Positions 1-8,125 of a DNA stretch of 64,000 bases are shown here, in pieces (position 1 is the stretch's first letter; each line of letters opens with the position of its first letter). The stretch is from Paenibacillus turpanensis (GTDB taxonomy: Bacteria; Bacillota; Bacilli; Paenibacillales; YIM-B00363): positions 60,835 to 124,834 of the forward strand of contig NZ_WTLI01000017.1 in assembly GCF_011421635.1 (NCBI RefSeq), read 5' to 3'. The notes under the pieces are model-generated. The model searched no databases and was not told where the DNA came from. It saw only the letters and a list, made by a program, of their open reading frames with translations. The translations under genes and the position numbers were made by a program.

Positions 1-1048
1 CTTCGTCAAGACTGCATCCGATGCTTTGCAATACATGCGACGGTTTACTGCTGCTGCATGCAGAACCGCTCGAGAGTGCTACATAAGGAGAAAGTTTCTT
101 AATTAGCAACTCGTTATGAATACCCTTAAAGCGTATATTAATGATACCCGGGAGCTTTTCTCCTGAGGGAGAATTAAACGAGACAATACTTGAGAAATGC
201 TCTTTGATCTTGTGAGTTGCGTAAGATTCAAGTGCAAGAATCTGTCGCTGAGTGGACTCTAAGTCACGCTTTGCAATTTCCGCTGCTTTACCGAAACCTA
301 CAATTCCGGGGACGTTTAGGGTTCCGCTGCGTAAATTGAACTCTTGCCCTCCCCCATGAATCAACGGAGTCAATGGCGGGCGTATGCCCAATTCGTCTTT
401 ACGTAAAACCGCTGCCCCAATCCCTTTGGGGCCATGAATCTTATGTGAGGACAATGACAAGTATTGAACCGGTAGGTCCTTAAGATGGATCGGGACTTTT
501 CCGACGACTTGGGTTGCATCTGTATGAAAAGGAATATTGCGCTGTTTGCAAAGATTCCCTAATGGAATAATGTCGTTTAGTGTCGCGATCTCGTTGTTGC
601 CCCACATAAGGCTCACGAGGAACGTGTCTTTAGCGTTCCGGTCAAGCGTGGCGCTTAGCAACTCTGGTGGCACAACACCTTTGTTATCCACTTTAAGCAG
701 GTCAACTTGAAGGCCTTTCGTTGTCAAATATGATGCAACCTCCAAGACCGAGGAGTGTTCCATGGAGCTTGTAATGAAGCGTTTCCCAGTACCCCAGTGG
801 GTGTCAGCGACACCTTTGATGATCATGTTGTTGCTTTCCGTCGAGCCGCTTGTAAAAATAACCTCTTCCGGTTCGCACCCTAATAAATCGGCTACGCTAC
901 TCCGTGCGACTTGAACGGCTTCTTTTGCTTCTTCAGCGGCAGTGTAATACTTACTGGATGGGTTACCATAATGATGTAGGAAAGGAAGCATTGCTTCCTT
1001 AACTTCCGGGTCCAGTGGAGTCGTAGCGGCGTTATCGAAATAAATCAT
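1..1048 (-). CDS. dndA: Cysteine desulfurase DndA/IscS-like, C-terminus cut by window edge
   Basis: PLP-dependent cysteine desulfurase that would supply sulfur for DNA phosphorothioation. The frame opens with ATG at 1048 and reads MIYFDNAATTPLDPEV, the typical NifS/IscS N-terminus. The PLP lysine lies in SLSSHKIHGPKG (about K203), and the catalytic cysteine in SSGSACSSS (about C331). The frame is still open at base 1, so the last roughly 40-60 residues are outside the window. Its ATG overlaps the dndE stop by 4 bp (ATGA), so it is translated as the last gene of the dnd operon. In the classic Streptomyces layout dndA is divergent from dndBCDE; here it is co-directional. It could in principle be a housekeeping IscS, but the overlap argues for a dedicated DndA. 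Confidence 0.93.
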   Translation of the reverse strand, partial: MIYFDNAATTPLDPEVKEAMLPFLHHYGNPSSKYYTAAEEAKEAVQVARSSVADLLGCEPEEVIFTSGSTESNNMIIKGVADTHWGTGKRFITSSMEHSSVLEVASYLTTKGLQVDLLKVDNKGVVPPELLSATLDRNAKDTFLVSLMWGNNEIATLNDIIPLGNLCKQRNIPFHTDATQVVGKVPIHLKDLPVQYLSLSSHKIHGPKGIGAAVLRKDELGIRPPLTPLIHGGGQEFNLRSGTLNVPGIVGFGKAAEIAKRDLESTQRQILALESYATHKIKEHFSSIVSFNSPSGEKLPGIINIRFKGIHNELLIKKLSPYVALSSGSACSSSKPSHVLQSIGCSLDE

Positions 1049-1434
1049 GCTGTACCGATCTCCGTTTTCCCTAGGAGGTTAAAGATGAGTTTCTCGTAGT
1101 TACCTGCGTACAGATACTCGTTCTCCAAGAGTTTTACACCGCGTTCAAGGTGTGCAAGGAACAAATTCGGAAAATATTCCTCATCGCTTACCTCGCGACC
1201 TTCGTATTGGGTGATGAGTGCTTTGAATACATAATCATAAGTGCCGGTAAGCGTATTACGATTAAACTCTAGACCGCCCTGATCCTTTACTTCCGTAATA
1301 TTAATTTTATTTGATTCACGAAGCGAAAGCGATACCGATATTCTGCAAAGAATATTCGGAGTTAGACCGGTTGAATTTTGTAAAGTTTTTAGTCGATCGG
1401 CGGTTGCTTTAGACGTGCGTAGACGAAACTGCAT
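1045..1434 (-). CDS. dndE: DNA phosphorothioation protein DndE
   Basis: Small (129 aa) basic protein of the DndBCDE modification complex. DndE proteins are known to bind nicked double-stranded DNA and to be required for phosphorothioate insertion. The N-terminus MQFRLRTSKATADRLKTLQ and the segment with NTLTGTYDYVFKALI match the DndE type. The start at 1434 lies 17 bp downstream of the dndD stop, and the stop overlaps the dndA ATG. Position between dndD and dndA supports the call more than any catalytic motif, since the family has none. Confidence 0.9.
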   Translation of the reverse strand: MQFRLRTSKATADRLKTLQNSTGLTPNILCRISVSLSLRESNKINITEVKDQGGLEFNRNTLTGTYDYVFKALITQYEGREVSDEEYFPNLFLAHLERGVKLLENEYLYAGNYEKLIFNLLGKTEIGTA

Positions 1435-1451
1435 AAGAATCGATACCTTCT

Positions 1452-3437
1452 TTAGCGCGAGAATTGGAAATACTGGTCGTGGACATGTACAGTAGAGTCT
1501 GACGTGCTGTAGTCCAGTAAGTAGTTCTTTGCTACGATCGGAAGTATGAGCTGATAATGTTCTTCATCAACTTCGGAATCCGTAGAAAGAATGATTACCT
1601 GTTCACCACACTTCGGAATGAAGTGTTGAATAATACTCTTTTTGTGCGTCTGATCTAATCGTCCCAGTAATGTATCGAAAACAAAAGGAAGTCTGCGGTT
1701 CGAGCTTTTCGCCATTGCCCACATAGTGGAAAGAAGAAGAATCTGTTTTTCCCCAGCCGATAAGCTATCTTTAAGGATTTCTTCGTTAAGAGAGTCGTAC
1801 AATCGTAACTGGAAAGTTTCCGGATGAATCCATACACGGACGACAAACAATTCTTTACGAAACAGTTGGCGGAGCATTTTAACAGCTTCCATTTCTACTT
1901 CTTGAAGTTTCTTGGTCAACTGTATTTTTCGGAATTGTTTACTCACATCAACAACTCGGGATGAAATTGCAAATATATTCTCGTTTTTCTTGTTTCGAAT
2001 CTGCTTCTCCTTAGCAGCGGCGAGTTTCTGAGCGACTTCCGTAATTTCCCTTTCAAGGTCCAACTGGATGATTTTTTTCTGAGCAAGGTTATGGTCAATC
2101 ATCGTAATGGAACTTTGAGCGGTGGAAATATTTTGAAGAAGTTCGTGCAATTCGCTTGTCTCATCATTATCCGACAGTTTTTTCCGGATTTTTTGGCTCC
2201 GCTTGATCAGCTCCGTGTTTCGCTTAAAGTTTTCCTTTAACGATTTAGCGTCGAAATCCATAAGCTGAACAAGCATCGATTGGATCTCGGTTCGTTGTTC
2301 AAAAGACGCCCTATGAATCGGAGCGGGAAGTTGGTCAGAAAGAAACGAAACCAGTTCATCACGAAGTTGGGTAACGGCATTAGAGTCATTTAGCGAGATA
2401 CTCCCTTTTTCCTGCAACTGGTTAATGATGTACTGAAATCCGTCGGGCTTAAAGAGTTCATCAACATTTTCCACAAGTTCATTTTTTATTTCGTTTTGCA
2501 TTTGCTTCTGGATTTCAAGTAATTGGCTGTTTACGAGAGCAAAAGGGAGCAGCGAAGAGAGGGTTTCCCTCGTCGACTCCATCATGGTTTTGCGGTTAAG
2601 CTCCAACTCGTTAAGTTCACGTAGCAATGCTTCTCGTTGTTCCTTTAATAAACCGCCATATGTTTCGTAATTTTTAATTAACTCTTTGTGTAAGGCCTGG
2701 TTGTTCTCCAGTTCCTGCTCTAACTGGTGAATTTCACTTAAATACTTGTCTTTACGGGTTTGCAGAGATTCATGACGGGATGAAAGGTCCACTATCTCTT
2801 GCTGGTCTGTGGTCAACGTATTTTGGATGTTTTCCTGCTTTAGGTAAGACTGCAGATCAAGCTCCAGATTTTCAAAGAGGTCTAAATTAAACATGACCTT
2901 TGCGCTTTCCCTGAGGTAATCCGATAACACCTCGTCGGAGATTACTTGACTAATTTTTTCCCCATCGAAAAGACAAAGATCCATCAGTTGTGGGGGTGTA
3001 TTTTCTCGTAGCTTGTTCTGAAAGTATTCGCGCTCTAAGTTCGAAAGTTCTACGCGGTTTCGGAGTACGGTGAAATCTTCCTTAAGGCTGGACTTAGTCG
3101 GGGACCAGCTTCGCAACAGCGTATAGTAGTTTTTCTGAAAATCTTCAATAATCTCTAGGTCCAAAATGATTTGAAATCGTTGTTCCTGATGTTTCTTGGC
3201 TATTTTATTCAGTTTACTGTGGATCTTATCGAAGTAGGGGACAGATTCGGATTTGTAACCATATGCGAGCGGACCGAATAGAGCGAGCTTAACGCTCTCA
3301 AGGATCGTCGTTTTACCCGCTCCGTTTTTCCCCCCGAATAGAACCACGTTTTGTTGGTTTGAATCCGTGCGTAGATCGAAATCGTAACTCCCATGATATG
3401 CGCCTATGTTAGTTAACCGAAGTCTAATGAATTTCAT
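1452..3437 (-). CDS. dndD: DNA phosphorothioation ATPase DndD (SMC/Rad50-like)
   Basis: 661-aa ABC/SMC-type ATPase of the phosphorothioation complex. A Walker A, GGKNGAGKTT, sits at residues 35-44. A long central region rich in E/K/L/Q (about residues 180-510) is predicted coiled coil. Near the C-terminus an ABC signature, LSAGEKQILLLS, is followed by a Walker B-like LPFVFDTLLGRLD. Length and order fit DndD. Its ATG overlaps the stop of dndC by 4 bp, giving translational coupling. DndD is thought to provide ATP hydrolysis and DNA nicking or remodelling during sulfur insertion; that part is family knowledge, not visible here. Confidence 0.95.
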   Translation of the reverse strand: MKFIRLRLTNIGAYHGSYDFDLRTDSNQQNVVLFGGKNGAGKTTILESVKLALFGPLAYGYKSESVPYFDKIHSKLNKIAKKHQEQRFQIILDLEIIEDFQKNYYTLLRSWSPTKSSLKEDFTVLRNRVELSNLEREYFQNKLRENTPPQLMDLCLFDGEKISQVISDEVLSDYLRESAKVMFNLDLFENLELDLQSYLKQENIQNTLTTDQQEIVDLSSRHESLQTRKDKYLSEIHQLEQELENNQALHKELIKNYETYGGLLKEQREALLRELNELELNRKTMMESTRETLSSLLPFALVNSQLLEIQKQMQNEIKNELVENVDELFKPDGFQYIINQLQEKGSISLNDSNAVTQLRDELVSFLSDQLPAPIHRASFEQRTEIQSMLVQLMDFDAKSLKENFKRNTELIKRSQKIRKKLSDNDETSELHELLQNISTAQSSITMIDHNLAQKKIIQLDLEREITEVAQKLAAAKEKQIRNKKNENIFAISSRVVDVSKQFRKIQLTKKLQEVEMEAVKMLRQLFRKELFVVRVWIHPETFQLRLYDSLNEEILKDSLSAGEKQILLLSTMWAMAKSSNRRLPFVFDTLLGRLDQTHKKSIIQHFIPKCGEQVIILSTDSEVDEEHYQLILPIVAKNYLLDYSTSDSTVHVHDQYFQFSR

Positions 3438-4834
3438 TGTTTGTAACCATCCACTTTTCCAAAATGAACTTTGTCCTGATTTAACACTCGATTAAAGTCT
3501 TGTAATAACCCGCGTCTCACCTTAAAGCCCAAATAGTTTTTTTCTATGCCGACCAGTTTCTTTAAGAGATCAAAATCTACGTCATGTTGATTGCATAGCA
3601 ACTCCAAATCCGTAATCTGATCTTGCTCAAACATTGGGCGGTCATCATCATATTCCCAATCTAAGTCCTCACTGAATACCTTCCGATAAATGGTTGGAAG
3701 CGAGTCATCCCAATCTCCGTCTTCAAGCCAGTATTTTCGAATCATCCGAAGTTCGTCTTCTTGAATGAGCTTATAATCAGGATCATAGGGATTTTGTGTG
3801 TTCTTTTGGGTAACGAGTAATTCCTCTAAGATCATCTTCCTTGCTTCTAGAGTAAATGGCCCCAAACCTAGTTCCCGTTCCTCGCCTTCACCGATGAAAT
3901 AAACGGATCCATTCATGCGGTGCTTTTCACGGTAGTCACGTTCATCCCTAATATTGGAGAGCCAGTTGCGGAATCCAAGCAAAGGTTTCATCCAGGCTTC
4001 TCCGCTTTCAATAAACCCGATTAAAGCCTTGTCTTCTTTAACGACAGTACAAGTCCAACAGCCGAACCGACTGTTGCCGCACGAACCGGCACTTTCTTTG
4101 ATGTCCTTATCGACGATTAGAGGGCACTCTCCGCCAGATGAGTTTTGGTAAAGTGCGTGAAGTTCATTGTTATCCGTACCCCAGGGGGTCAAGCCTTGAT
4201 TGCTTAGGAGGTAATTCCACACGTCGTCTAAGGAAAAATCTCGAATTGGAGCGTAAACGTAAGCATTTGTAAGCGTAGAGTGCCGCATAAGTGTTTTGCC
4301 GCTGATGGTATGGGATTCCATAACCTGGGCCCGTGTAGCACTCTCCGAGTCACGAACACCAAGTACCATGATAACTTCGCCAAATTGCGATACTTTATCC
4401 AAAATGAACTTGTTGGCAGGATCGATTTTCATTCGGTCCGTACACCAACGAAATTTTTGCCTTGGGGATGGATAGCCTTTCCCAATAAGGGATGACCAAA
4501 AGGTCTTGTCCGCCGTTGGTTTTACTTTGTGCGTTTCAATAGGGATTCCTGTCTCTAACGCTAGGTTTTGAATCTGAAGTAACGTTTTATTGATTGAAGA
4601 GATGATTAACGGAGTCTCCACAAGTGTATCCGAAGAAATGATAAATACTTTCTTATGGAGTTGCTCAGGTTTTAAACCACGAAGTGCTTCAAAAACGAGT
4701 TGGACAACGACAGTAGAGTCTTTTCCTCCGCTATATCCTACTACCCAAGGGCGCTCGTCAGCTAAGAACACGTCCTGAATATCTTTGATTTTATTTTCAA
4801 TCATGCGGGAAGAACCTAACAATCCGTTTAACAT
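3434..4834 (-). CDS. dndC: DNA phosphorothioation sulfurtransferase DndC (PAPS-reductase-like, Fe-S)
   Basis: 466-aa PP-loop ATP pyrophosphatase of the adenosine-phosphosulfate reductase type. The PP-loop SGGKDST is at residues 35-41. Cysteines that can hold the family's 4Fe-4S cluster are seen in GGECPL and SCGNSRFGCWTC (about residues 235-265). DndC is known to accept sulfur from DndA and to activate the DNA backbone. The start at 4834 is preceded by GGGTGATC at a suitable spacing, and the gene follows dndB by 6 bp. Confidence 0.95.
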   Translation of the reverse strand: MLNGLLGSSRMIENKIKDIQDVFLADERPWVVGYSGGKDSTVVVQLVFEALRGLKPEQLHKKVFIISSDTLVETPLIISSINKTLLQIQNLALETGIPIETHKVKPTADKTFWSSLIGKGYPSPRQKFRWCTDRMKIDPANKFILDKVSQFGEVIMVLGVRDSESATRAQVMESHTISGKTLMRHSTLTNAYVYAPIRDFSLDDVWNYLLSNQGLTPWGTDNNELHALYQNSSGGECPLIVDKDIKESAGSCGNSRFGCWTCTVVKEDKALIGFIESGEAWMKPLLGFRNWLSNIRDERDYREKHRMNGSVYFIGEGEERELGLGPFTLEARKMILEELLVTQKNTQNPYDPDYKLIQEDELRMIRKYWLEDGDWDDSLPTIYRKVFSEDLDWEYDDDRPMFEQDQITDLELLCNQHDVDFDLLKKLVGIEKNYLGFKVRRGLLQDFNRVLNQDKVHFGKVDGYKQ

Positions 4835-4840
4835 ATAAGA

Positions 4841-5929
4841 TCACCCGTTTCTCATCTTTTCTTCAAGCAAGCGTTCATGCTCAGTCAAGGGCAAGCCAAT
4901 GCTGATTTTTATCTTGTTTGCGGTAAGTTGTATGGTTTCGTTGTTTTTATTAATTCTGCCAGTAGTTCCGTAGGCTCTCCCGAGCCATACTTTGTTACTT
5001 CGATTCCAATCCACCTTTGAAAGGCGGTGCATGTATTCTCTCCAGTCCGTAGGTTGGTAAGTAAAAAGGTAGTTTCCTACGATGCCGATTGCTTCAAGAA
5101 AGACCCCATGCGTATTAATATAATTAGAGCGCAACTCGGCCGGAGAAAGCTCTTTCTTCATAACGAGCTGCCATTCTAGCATGGATTCGCATAATTCATT
5201 CCAGAAGTCTTCTAAAAACTGTTCCTCCGCTTCGGATACGAACTCTCCACGATTCTTTTTCAATAATCGGCTATTGGTTTGGAATAAATTACTCAAGGCA
5301 AACAGCTTTGGCGATAGCTTTGACAAAGACTGTTTCTCCCTATCAGTATAACGTTCTAAGAGAGGGACTTTAGACAGAATGCTCTTTGTAATATTTGCGA
5401 GTTGGTCGCGATGCTCGTAAAGGATACCTAAAGATGATGTTGTGTTGACGGCATGACGATTTAAGTCTGCAAAGAGCTGCTGGCTTTTTACTAGACCAGT
5501 GTCTTTGAAAAACACGACTGAAATAGTCTCGGTCCCCAACTCTGGTGAGATTTTTAGTGCTTCTTCAATCGCGGCCCTGCGGTGTTGTCCATCATTAATT
5601 AAGAATCTAGCTTCAAGCGAAATGGATAGCCTACCAATGTCTTTTACATGAGATTCATCCGAAAAGGGGTTAAACTCCATCTCGCCGTCAACTGAAGCCG
5701 TAAGGGAAGAAAACGCGTAATCTTTCGGGTTATTTAGTATGTAGTTGCAGATTTCTGGTACCCGTGATTTGTTAAGTGAGCGTTGTGCACGGTGCTCAGG
5801 CGGAATCTCTTCTTCATCAAACAAGAAGATCCTGGGAATTAGCTTAAGAGGACACATCGCAACGTAATATTCGTTCCCCGCTTGGATTCCCCGAATTGCG
5901 GGGAAATTGTAACTAAAGGTTTGTTCCAT
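4841..5929 (-). CDS. dndB: DNA phosphorothioation regulator DndB (DGQHR domain)
   Basis: 362-aa DGQHR-domain protein. The family-defining motif DGQHRR is at residues 113-118, followed by AAIEEAL. DndB is not needed for the modification itself; in characterised systems it binds the dnd promoter and represses the operon, and the DGQHR fold has been tied to nucleotide or DNA handling. It is the first gene of the minus-strand operon, followed 6 bp later by dndC. The start at 5929 lies just inside a promoter with a perfect palindrome, which fits autoregulation. Confidence 0.93.
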   Translation of the reverse strand: MEQTFSYNFPAIRGIQAGNEYYVAMCPLKLIPRIFLFDEEEIPPEHRAQRSLNKSRVPEICNYILNNPKDYAFSSLTASVDGEMEFNPFSDESHVKDIGRLSISLEARFLINDGQHRRAAIEEALKISPELGTETISVVFFKDTGLVKSQQLFADLNRHAVNTTSSLGILYEHRDQLANITKSILSKVPLLERYTDREKQSLSKLSPKLFALSNLFQTNSRLLKKNRGEFVSEAEEQFLEDFWNELCESMLEWQLVMKKELSPAELRSNYINTHGVFLEAIGIVGNYLFTYQPTDWREYMHRLSKVDWNRSNKVWLGRAYGTTGRINKNNETIQLTANKIKISIGLPLTEHERLLEEKMRNG

Positions 5930-5940
5930 AACGACCCCCG

Positions 5941-5990
5941 ATTACGTACGTAATATGTGGTTATTATATCATCTATTAATGCCGTAAGTA
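5941..5990 (-). promoter_or_regulatory. Promoter/operator region of the dnd operon
   Basis: On the minus strand a perfect -10 TATAAT lies at 5968-5963; no convincing -35 is seen. Between it and the dndB start is the perfect 14-bp palindrome ATTACGTACGTAAT (5941-5954), holding tandem TACG units. Another TACG occurs upstream at about 5981-5985 on the minus strand. From memory, a TACG-repeat operator has been reported for a DndB homologue in Salmonella, so this is a good candidate operator for DndB autorepression. Confidence 0.6.
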
Positions 5991-5995
5991 TACCC

Positions 5996-6187
5996 TCAAA
6001 GGGAAGATTCTGATATAACGTTGAGGTTATATACCGCCTCGCGCTTTTCAGAAGATTGTTTGAAGAAATTACGCGTGCCTAGCGAAATGGGAACTTGCTG
6101 CGTTGACGGGATATAAGTATTTAGTTCAATCCCACACTTACGTGCGTCAGCCTTTAAAGACGAAGGGGAAACAAAAAGGTTCTCTGT
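5996..6187 (-). pseudogene. Coding-like remnant upstream of dndB
   Basis: A 62-codon open frame on the minus strand ends in TGA at 5998-5996 and is bounded upstream by TAG at 6190-6188. It has no ATG, GTG or TTG in frame, yet reads like protein (for example ADARKCGIELNTYIPSTQQ). I take it as the 3' remnant of a gene displaced when the dnd region was rearranged. The family is not recognised. Chance openness cannot be excluded at this length. Confidence 0.3.
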
Positions 6188-6266
6188 CTAGGAACTAACC
6201 CCGCGCTTTAAGACGGGATTAAAACATCCTAAGCTATCTAAACAGCAAGTCATCAGAAATCAACCT

Positions 6267-6296
6267 TTGGTTGATACATATTGGCTGCACTATAAT
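6267..6296 (+). promoter_or_regulatory. Sigma-A-type promoter ahead of small gene
   Basis: TTGGTT (6267-6272), an 18-bp spacer and a perfect TATAAT (6291-6296). The transcript would meet the hairpin at 6325-6362 within about 60 nt, so this may be an attenuated leader for the downstream genes. Confidence 0.45.
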
Positions 6297-6324
6297 TGTG
6301 TTACATCAGTGAGCCGAAATAAGC

Positions 6325-6362
6325 AAGAACCCGATTGATCCAAAATCATTCGGGTTCTTTTG
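6325..6362 (+). terminator. Rho-independent terminator or attenuator
   Basis: Stem AAGAACCCGA / TCGGGTTCTT with a 15-nt loop, followed by TTTTG. No gene precedes it on the plus strand, so it terminates only a short leader made from the promoter at 6267-6296. Confidence 0.6.
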
Positions 6363-6416
6363 TGTTATAATTAAGTGAAAATGCCGATACTTCTAGCTAT
6401 CGGGAAGGTGATACTC

Positions 6417-6593
6417 ATGAATAAGATAAAAGATCTTCAAAAGCTTATTAAGCTTACTGGCGATCGCGCTAAGCTAGATGCTAAGGCGAACGAAACATAT
6501 ATTGTGTACAAGATTGAAGATGGCCAGATCAATAAGGAATATAATAATGGTCAGATTGTCCTAGTAACTCGACAGGACTCCCCTCATGCATGA
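6417..6593 (+). CDS. Small hypothetical protein (58 aa)
   Basis: The start ATG at 6417 is chosen because GGAAGGTGATA lies at proper spacing; the frame is open further upstream but without a ribosome site. The product begins MNKIKDLQKLIKLTGDRAKL and is a charged, soluble peptide with an amphipathic helical N-terminal half and a C-terminal segment NGQIVLVTRQD. No family is recognised. It is followed by the membrane protein gene at 6651 and may be co-transcribed with it. Confidence 0.55.
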   Translation: MNKIKDLQKLIKLTGDRAKLDAKANETYIVYKIEDGQINKEYNNGQIVLVTRQDSPHA

Positions 6594-6650
6594 ATTGTCT
6601 CCGATTATGTGCATTTTGCCGAAAATAATGAAACCCAGGACTGTGTTAAG

Positions 6651-7271
6651 ATGAAGAAAAAACTAGGCTTGGCAATATTTTATCTAGCAATCGGATGCTT
6701 GCTTTATCTTTACGGAGAAGCCATTTTAGGTTGGTTCCGAGATGCCGATAACGTTATCCTAGTCATTGTCATGGCGACGGTTATGGCGTTATTTCCCGTG
6801 ATCCCTTACCCGATCGTCGGAGGAGTGATCGGAGCGGCATATGGACCTGCGCTGGGCGGGATCATGACATGGACAGGTTCGACAATCGCTTCGATCCTCA
6901 TGTTTTTATTTGTTCGTTACGGGTATCAGGATTGGGGAAAGAAGGTACTGCATAAGTATAAGAATATCGAACGAACAACGGTGCTTTTTGAAAAAAATGC
7001 TTTTTTGTTCATCTTGTTTGCCCGGATGATTCCATTCATTCCGTCGATCATTGTGAATGTCTACGCTGCGTTGAGCCGCGTATCATTCGGTATGTATGCC
7101 ATCCCTTCTTCGTTGGGGAAGATTCCCGCGATGCTGTTATTCGCCCTTGTAGGCGACAGCTTGTTAACCGAACCGAGGAATGTGGTCATAACGATTGCAG
7201 TATACGGTTTCTTTCTAGCATTGACGCTCTATATTTATCAGCAGTGGAGGAAGAAACACGAACAAGGTTGA
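6651..7271 (+). CDS. TVP38/TMEM64 (DedA-like) family membrane protein
   Basis: 206-aa integral membrane protein with about five hydrophobic segments, including LGLAIFYLAIGCLLYLYG at the N-terminus. The conserved TVP38/DedA features are GGVIGAAYGPALGG and FARMIPFIPSIIVNVYAALS. Members of this superfamily are linked to lipid or undecaprenyl-phosphate flipping and envelope homeostasis; the substrate cannot be told from sequence. ATG at 6651 gives a clean membrane-protein N-terminus; a GTG at 6609 would add a hydrophilic tail and has no better ribosome site. Confidence 0.8.
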   Translation: MKKKLGLAIFYLAIGCLLYLYGEAILGWFRDADNVILVIVMATVMALFPVIPYPIVGGVIGAAYGPALGGIMTWTGSTIASILMFLFVRYGYQDWGKKVLHKYKNIERTTVLFEKNAFLFILFARMIPFIPSIIVNVYAALSRVSFGMYAIPSSLGKIPAMLLFALVGDSLLTEPRNVVITIAVYGFFLALTLYIYQQWRKKHEQG

Positions 7272-7322
7272 AAAGTCATATGATGATGCCGTGTTAGCTT
7301 TGGTGAGCTGAGACGTTCGATT

Positions 7323-7362
7323 GAGCCTTTCCCACATGATTTTGGGATAAGGTTCTTTTTTT
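7323..7362 (+). terminator. Rho-independent terminator
   Basis: Imperfect stem GAGCCTTTCCCA / TGGGATAAGGTTC followed by seven or more T, 50 bp after the TVP38-family gene. Confidence 0.7.
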
Positions 7363-7416
7363 GTTATTATATCTCTATGTTAATATGTAACTATTCTATA
7401 AAAAGAAGTGATCGCT

Positions 7417-7977
7417 ATGGTGTTTTCAGATGAACAATTGCAGCAGATCATCCAAGGTGAACTTGTTGGAGATTTCTTTCCTTACTTCGGAGGGACCAAT
7501 AAACAAGTCATTTTCTACTTAAAAGAGTTAGTAGGAAGATTGGAAAGATCAAGGTTACTTACATTCGAAGCAGATTTCCGATCATATGGCAGTGGGTATG
7601 CTTCCTATGTAGATGTTTTTTGTTACAAGAAGGATGGGAGTTCTACTAAAAATGTAAACGGGACACTTTGGATAGACGGTATTTCCATATATTTATGCAA
7701 GCACGCCCCTGTTGCGATATTTGGCCCTAATGAAAAGACGAAAGGTAGCGGACATGGGAGCTATGGTATTCTGAGCGCATCTGATGTAGGTGAAATTCCA
7801 TCAGGAAGCTGGGATGTAGAATTGAAATTTATTAAGGAGAAGCTGGCAGAATACAAAATTGAGTTTTTGACGAAGAGGGTCATTAAGAAACAGTTGCCCT
7901 TCGAAACTAAAATTAGAACTGTATTAAACGAGGATGGGTATAAAGTATTCGATGCGTTATTCTACTGGGAAGATTAA
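7417..7977 (+). CDS. Hypothetical protein (186 aa)
   Basis: Soluble protein of unrecognised family, starting MVFSDEQLQQIIQGELVGDF. ATG 7417 is preferred because AAGAAGTGA sits about 6 nt upstream; GTG at 7408 overlaps that site. Visible features are an aromatic/glycine segment FRSYGSGYASYVDVFCYKK and a C-terminal basic region. It stands alone between two terminators. The generic alpha/beta composition gives no clue to its role. Confidence 0.6.
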   Translation: MVFSDEQLQQIIQGELVGDFFPYFGGTNKQVIFYLKELVGRLERSRLLTFEADFRSYGSGYASYVDVFCYKKDGSSTKNVNGTLWIDGISIYLCKHAPVAIFGPNEKTKGSGHGSYGILSASDVGEIPSGSWDVELKFIKEKLAEYKIEFLTKRVIKKQLPFETKIRTVLNEDGYKVFDALFYWED

Positions 7978-8007
7978 TACGTTGGAAGCGAATTGGTAGA
8001 AACAGCA

Positions 8008-8034
8008 AAGAGGGGCGGAAACGCCTCTTTTTTT
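8008..8034 (+). terminator. Rho-independent terminator
   Basis: Stem AAGAGGGGCG / CGCCTCTT with a GAAA tetraloop and seven T, 30 bp after the preceding gene. Confidence 0.75.
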
Positions 8035-8125
8035 ATACAAACATTTTGGAGTGAAGCCCCTCCATACAGGAAAAATCTATTCCTCATAGAATTACTTAGA
8101 AAAATAGAATGATGGAGTGAGTTTC

